The notes below the pieces were generated by a model. It searched no databases, was not told where the DNA came from, and worked only from the letters and a program-made list of their open reading frames with translations. Shown here piece after piece: positions 15,191 to 17,152 of a stretch of DNA of 17,152 nt; positions within the stretch are counted from its first letter, which is position 1, and every line of letters starts with the position of its first letter. Origin of the DNA: Acidobacteriota bacterium. Its GTDB lineage: Bacteria > Acidobacteriota > Blastocatellia > Pyrinomonadales > Pyrinomonadaceae. Location of the stretch: contig JACCRD010000067.1 of NCBI GenBank assembly GCA_013813755.1, positions 1-17,152 on the forward strand, written 5' to 3'. A program made the translations under genes and the position numbers.

Positions 15191-15702
15191 AAAAACTAAA
15201 AACCGAACAGCGCGTAGAAAATTCCTTTGACGCTTTTTTTGATGAAAGCCTGCTAAACGAAAGCCTTCTAAATGAAAGCAGATTAACAAAATTTAACGAA
15301 AACTATATTTTGGACAAAGAAAAAACTGCGTCAAGCATAATTAAGTTTGATGTTGTCATAACAATATTAAAACAAGTGTTTGTCTTTTTCCCGAGCGCGC
15401 TTTACTTATTTTTCGGAACGATGGCTTTTTTGATGGTTGGATACATAACCGCCAATCGTTTTTTTATTCTCAGCGTAATATTAATCAGCAGTATAACAAT
15501 GATATTTGGGATCGGTAATATTAAGAAACCAAAACACTTATTGATTCCGCTTTCGGTCATTGCGTTAGGAATCACAACGTTTTTCGCATTTTCAATGAGC
15601 GGAATCCGGACGCATATCTGGGCTCAAAATTATGTGGGATATGTCTTGCCTTTAGCTCTGATTGTTCCAATTCTAGTTAAAAGTTGGATTGATAAAGATT
15701 AG
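15187..15702 (+). CDS. Small membrane protein of unknown function
   Basis: A 171-residue protein I do not recognise. Residues 1-55 are polar and probably cytoplasmic, and include a short internal repeat (DESLLNESLLNESRL, about 19-33) that comes from a three-fold 15-base repeat in the DNA. Four hydrophobic segments follow at about 62-86, 92-110, 118-137 and 149-166, ending with a charged KSWIDKD tail. No catalytic or binding motif is visible. An N-terminal polar part followed by a four-helix module is seen in several unrelated small bacterial membrane proteins, so no function should be inferred. It is divergent from the synthetase gene, with 118 bases between, and the codons are richer in A and T than those of its neighbours. 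Confidence 0.7.
   Translation: MKKLKTEQRVENSFDAFFDESLLNESLLNESRLTKFNENYILDKEKTASSIIKFDVVITILKQVFVFFPSALYLFFGTMAFLMVGYITANRFFILSVILISSITMIFGIGNIKKPKHLLIPLSVIALGITTFFAFSMSGIRTHIWAQNYVGYVLPLALIVPILVKSWIDKD
15235..15279 (+). repeat. Imperfect 15-base tandem repeat within coding DNA
   Basis: Three successive 15-base units begin with GAAAGC: GAAAGCCTGCTAAAC, GAAAGCCTTCTAAAT and GAAAGCAGATTAACA, encoding ESLLN, ESLLN and ESRLT. The first two are near identical; the third is diverged. The unit length keeps the reading frame. Confidence 0.75.
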
Positions 15703-15737
15703 TAAATTAGTAATTTTACTTTGGTTGGCGGGCGCGT

Positions 15738-15766
15738 TTGACAAGGTTTGAAAACTTTTGTAGCTT
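15738..15766 (+). promoter_or_regulatory. Possible sigma-70 promoter of the metY-like leader
   Basis: A perfect TTGACA lies at 15738-15743, followed after 17 bases by TAGCTT at 15761-15766, a poor -10 match. Transcription from here would start about 40 bases before the riboswitch. Spacing and position are right, but the weak -10 keeps this tentative. A short AAAGC/GCTTT inverted pair overlaps the -10. Confidence 0.3.
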
Positions 15767-15810
15767 AAAGCTTCAGCTTTTAACAAGTTGAAAAAATTGA
15801 AAATTAAAGA

Positions 15811-15860
15811 AAGCGTGGCGATTTAAGGCAACTTGCTCCACGTAAAAAACTGCTAAAGAC
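15811..15860 (+). ncRNA. SAM-II-type riboswitch aptamer
   Basis: The leader of the sulfhydrylase gene contains the SAM-II consensus in order. P1 is CGTGG (15814-15818) pairing with CCACG (15838-15842). Within the loop lies CGATTTAA (15819-15826) and then ACTTGCT (15831-15837). P1 is followed by an A-rich segment and by GCTAAAGA (15852-15859), the pseudoknot strand. The conserved elements GG.GATTT, ACTTGC, CCACGT and GCTAAA all match the family as I know it, and the downstream gene belongs to methionine synthesis, the usual target. SAM-II binds S-adenosylmethionine in an H-type pseudoknot. I did not fold it by computation. Confidence 0.85.
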
Positions 15861-15882
15861 TCGCGGCGCGCGCCGTGGAAAA

Positions 15883-15909
15883 ACGAAAGATTTTTATAAA
15901 AACCTTCGT
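15883..15909 (+). promoter_or_regulatory. Possible antiterminator hairpin
   Basis: ACGAA (15883-15887) can pair with TTCGT (15905-15909), with TTTTTATAAAAA (15891-15902) folding inside. This uses the ascending arm of the terminator, so the two hairpins cannot coexist. It is weak and seen by eye only. Confidence 0.3.
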
Positions 15910-15940
15910 GCAACTTTTAGCACGGAGGTTTTTTTATTTT
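15898..15940 (+). terminator. Strong intrinsic terminator within the metY-like leader
   Basis: AACCTTCGTGC (15901-15911) pairs with GCACGGAGGTT (15920-15930), 11 pairs including one G-U, with an 8-base loop; AAA just before and TTT just after extend the stem to 15898-15933. A T-rich run (TTTTTATTTT, 15931-15940) follows. It lies 40 bases after the aptamer and 100 or more before the start codon, so it could be the output of the riboswitch rather than the end of the membrane protein gene, though it may serve for the latter too. Confidence 0.85.
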
Positions 15941-16039
15941 GCCCGTAAAGTTGCCGAGAAAAATTTAATGGAGAAAGACAAAAGATTAGAAAACAGAAAT
16001 AAAATTAGAAAAAGGTTTTCAAATCTCTCCCTAAAATAT

Positions 16040-17152
16040 ATGTTAGACGAAACAAAAAATTATCATTTCAACACTTTGGCGATTCACGGTGGACAGACGC
16101 CGGACTCGGCGACCGGCTCTCGCGCCGTGCCGATTTACCAAACGACTTCTTATCAATTTCAAGACGCAGACCACGCCGCAAGGCTTTTTGGTTTGCAGGA
16201 ATTCGGCAATATCTATACGCGCCTGATGAATCCGACGACCGATGTTTTTGAGCAGCGAATCGCTGCACTCGAAGGCGGAGCGGCGGCTTTGGCGACAGCA
16301 AGCGGACAGGCGGCGGAAACTTTGGCGATTTTGACTTTAGCGAAGGCGGGCGATGAAATAATCTCGACAACTTCGCTTTACGGCGGAACTTACAATCTTT
16401 TTCATCACACACTCCCGAAACTCGGAATCAAATTTCATTTTCTTGACGGCGCGGATTTTGAAGGTATTGAAGCCGCGATAAATGATAAAACGCGGGCAAT
16501 TTACACGGAAACCGTCGGCAATCCGAAACTCGATGTGATTGATATTGAGAAACTTGCCGAAATCGCCCACAAACACGGTTTGCCGCTGATTATTGATAAT
16601 ACAACACCGAGCCCGGCGCTCGTGCGTCCGATTGAATTCGGCGCGGACATCATTGTCGAATCGGCAACCAAATTTATCGGCGGACACGGCACAACTATCG
16701 GTGGCGTGATCGTTGACGCGGGAAAGTTCGACTGGAAAGCGTCGGGTAGGTTCAGTGAGTTGACCGACCCCGATCCGTCTTATCACGGTCTTTCATACAC
16801 CGAGGCTTTCGGAAATCTGGCGTTTATCTTAAAAGCCCGCGTACAGGGCTTGCGCGATATGGGCGCGGCGCTCTCGCCACTCAGTTCATTTCTGCTGCTG
16901 CAGGGCGCGGAAACTTTGCATCTTCGAATGGAGCGGCACAGCGAAAACGCGCTTGAGGCGGCAAAGTTTCTGGAAGCTCACGAAGCGGTCGAATGGGTCA
17001 ATTACCCGGGACTCGAATCGAGTAAATATTTCGATTTAGCCAACAAATATCTGCCGAATGGCAAAGGCGCGCTCGTTACATTCGGCATCAAGGGCGGTTT
17101 TGAAGCGGGCAAAAAGTTTATCAATTCGGTCAAACTTTTCAGCCTCGTGGCA
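16040..17152 (+). CDS. O-acetylhomoserine sulfhydrylase (partial, cut by window end)
   Basis: A PLP enzyme of the Cys/Met metabolism family, 371 residues here of about 430. MetY-type enzymes make homocysteine from O-acetylhomoserine and sulfide, ahead of methionine synthesis. The N-terminus YHFNTLAIHGGQTPD...GSRAVPIYQTTSY, the RLMNPTTDVFEQRIAALEGG block (61-80), ASGQAAE (87-93) and the PLP-lysine motif ESATKFIGGHGTTIGG (207-222, Lys211) are all present. The strong GQ/HGG and long-insert pattern after about 230 suits the sulfhydrylase rather than cystathionine synthase. The ATG at 16040 matches the family start; an in-frame ATG at 15968, with a weak GAG site 9 bases before it, would add a 24-residue basic extension. 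A SAM-II-type riboswitch and terminator precede it, so high SAM probably lowers expression. Confidence 0.93.
   Translation, partial: MLDETKNYHFNTLAIHGGQTPDSATGSRAVPIYQTTSYQFQDADHAARLFGLQEFGNIYTRLMNPTTDVFEQRIAALEGGAAALATASGQAAETLAILTLAKAGDEIISTTSLYGGTYNLFHHTLPKLGIKFHFLDGADFEGIEAAINDKTRAIYTETVGNPKLDVIDIEKLAEIAHKHGLPLIIDNTTPSPALVRPIEFGADIIVESATKFIGGHGTTIGGVIVDAGKFDWKASGRFSELTDPDPSYHGLSYTEAFGNLAFILKARVQGLRDMGAALSPLSSFLLLQGAETLHLRMERHSENALEAAKFLEAHEAVEWVNYPGLESSKYFDLANKYLPNGKGALVTFGIKGGFEAGKKFINSVKLFSLVA

Noticed and set aside
15701..15722. AGTAAATT/AATTTTACT hairpin as terminator of the membrane protein gene
   Set aside because: The stem is A+T only apart from one pair at each side and is not followed by a T run; too weak to call.
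16068..16786. Minus-strand frames over the sulfhydrylase gene
   Set aside because: The plus strand encodes a clear PLP enzyme throughout; the opposite frames show no motif.
1..17152. CRISPR array, prophage, transposase or toxin-antitoxin pair
   Set aside because: No regularly spaced identical repeats, no integrase or transposase motifs and no paired small genes of that type were seen on either strand.

Overview
The window looks like ordinary chromosomal DNA of a free-living, menaquinone-making bacterium with moderate GC. The mix of genes (futalosine-pathway mqnA and mqnC, a secreted cyanophycinase-like peptidase, a CHAD protein, small HEAT-type proteins, few clear Shine-Dalgarno sites, a SAM-II-type leader before a sulfhydrylase) fits Acidobacteriota, perhaps the Blastocatellia/Pyrinomonadaceae side. 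That placement is inference from gene content, not a computed assignment.

Layout. 1-630 is the 3' part of argH on the plus strand. It converges on a minus-strand two-component pair (kinase 2329-1433, then regulator 1377-652), with a fatty-acid desaturase (3283-2417) further upstream on the same strand. A secreted cyanophycinase-like peptidase (about 3439-4254, plus) is divergent from the desaturase. Next comes an A+T-rich gene for an HNH-like zinc-motif protein (5207-4419, minus), which looks foreign. mqnC (6376-5231) and mqnA (8281-7481) are both on the minus strand. A plus-strand gene for an exported HEAT-type protein (6644-7498) lies between them, and a small GNAT gene (8570-8286) sits directly upstream of mqnA.

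A plus-strand cyclase/formamidase-type hydrolase (8714-9355) is followed by a small reading frame broken by an in-frame TGA (9366-9617). A minus-strand run of five genes follows: an acetyl-CoA-synthetase-like enzyme with an unusual charged insertion (15068-12849), a CDF metal exporter (12794-11880), a CHAD protein (11851-10904), a DUF488 protein (10815-10348) and an AlkA-type glycosylase (10305-9661). At the right end are a small membrane protein (15187-15702), then a long leader and the start of an O-acetylhomoserine sulfhydrylase gene (16040 to the window end).

How parts work together. MqnA makes the first committed intermediate of futalosine menaquinone synthesis and MqnC a later cyclised one. 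The kinase and regulator form one signalling unit. The right-hand leader is the richest regulatory element: a SAM-II-like aptamer, a strong intrinsic terminator, a possible antiterminator hairpin and further competing complementarities, all ahead of a methionine-synthesis gene. This reads as feedback control by S-adenosylmethionine.

I see no phage, insertion sequence, CRISPR array, tRNA or rRNA. No whole undescribed system is evident. The best leads are the SAM-II leader with terminator, the coiled-coil-like insertion in the synthetase, the possible AUC start of the peptidase gene and the TGA-interrupted small gene.
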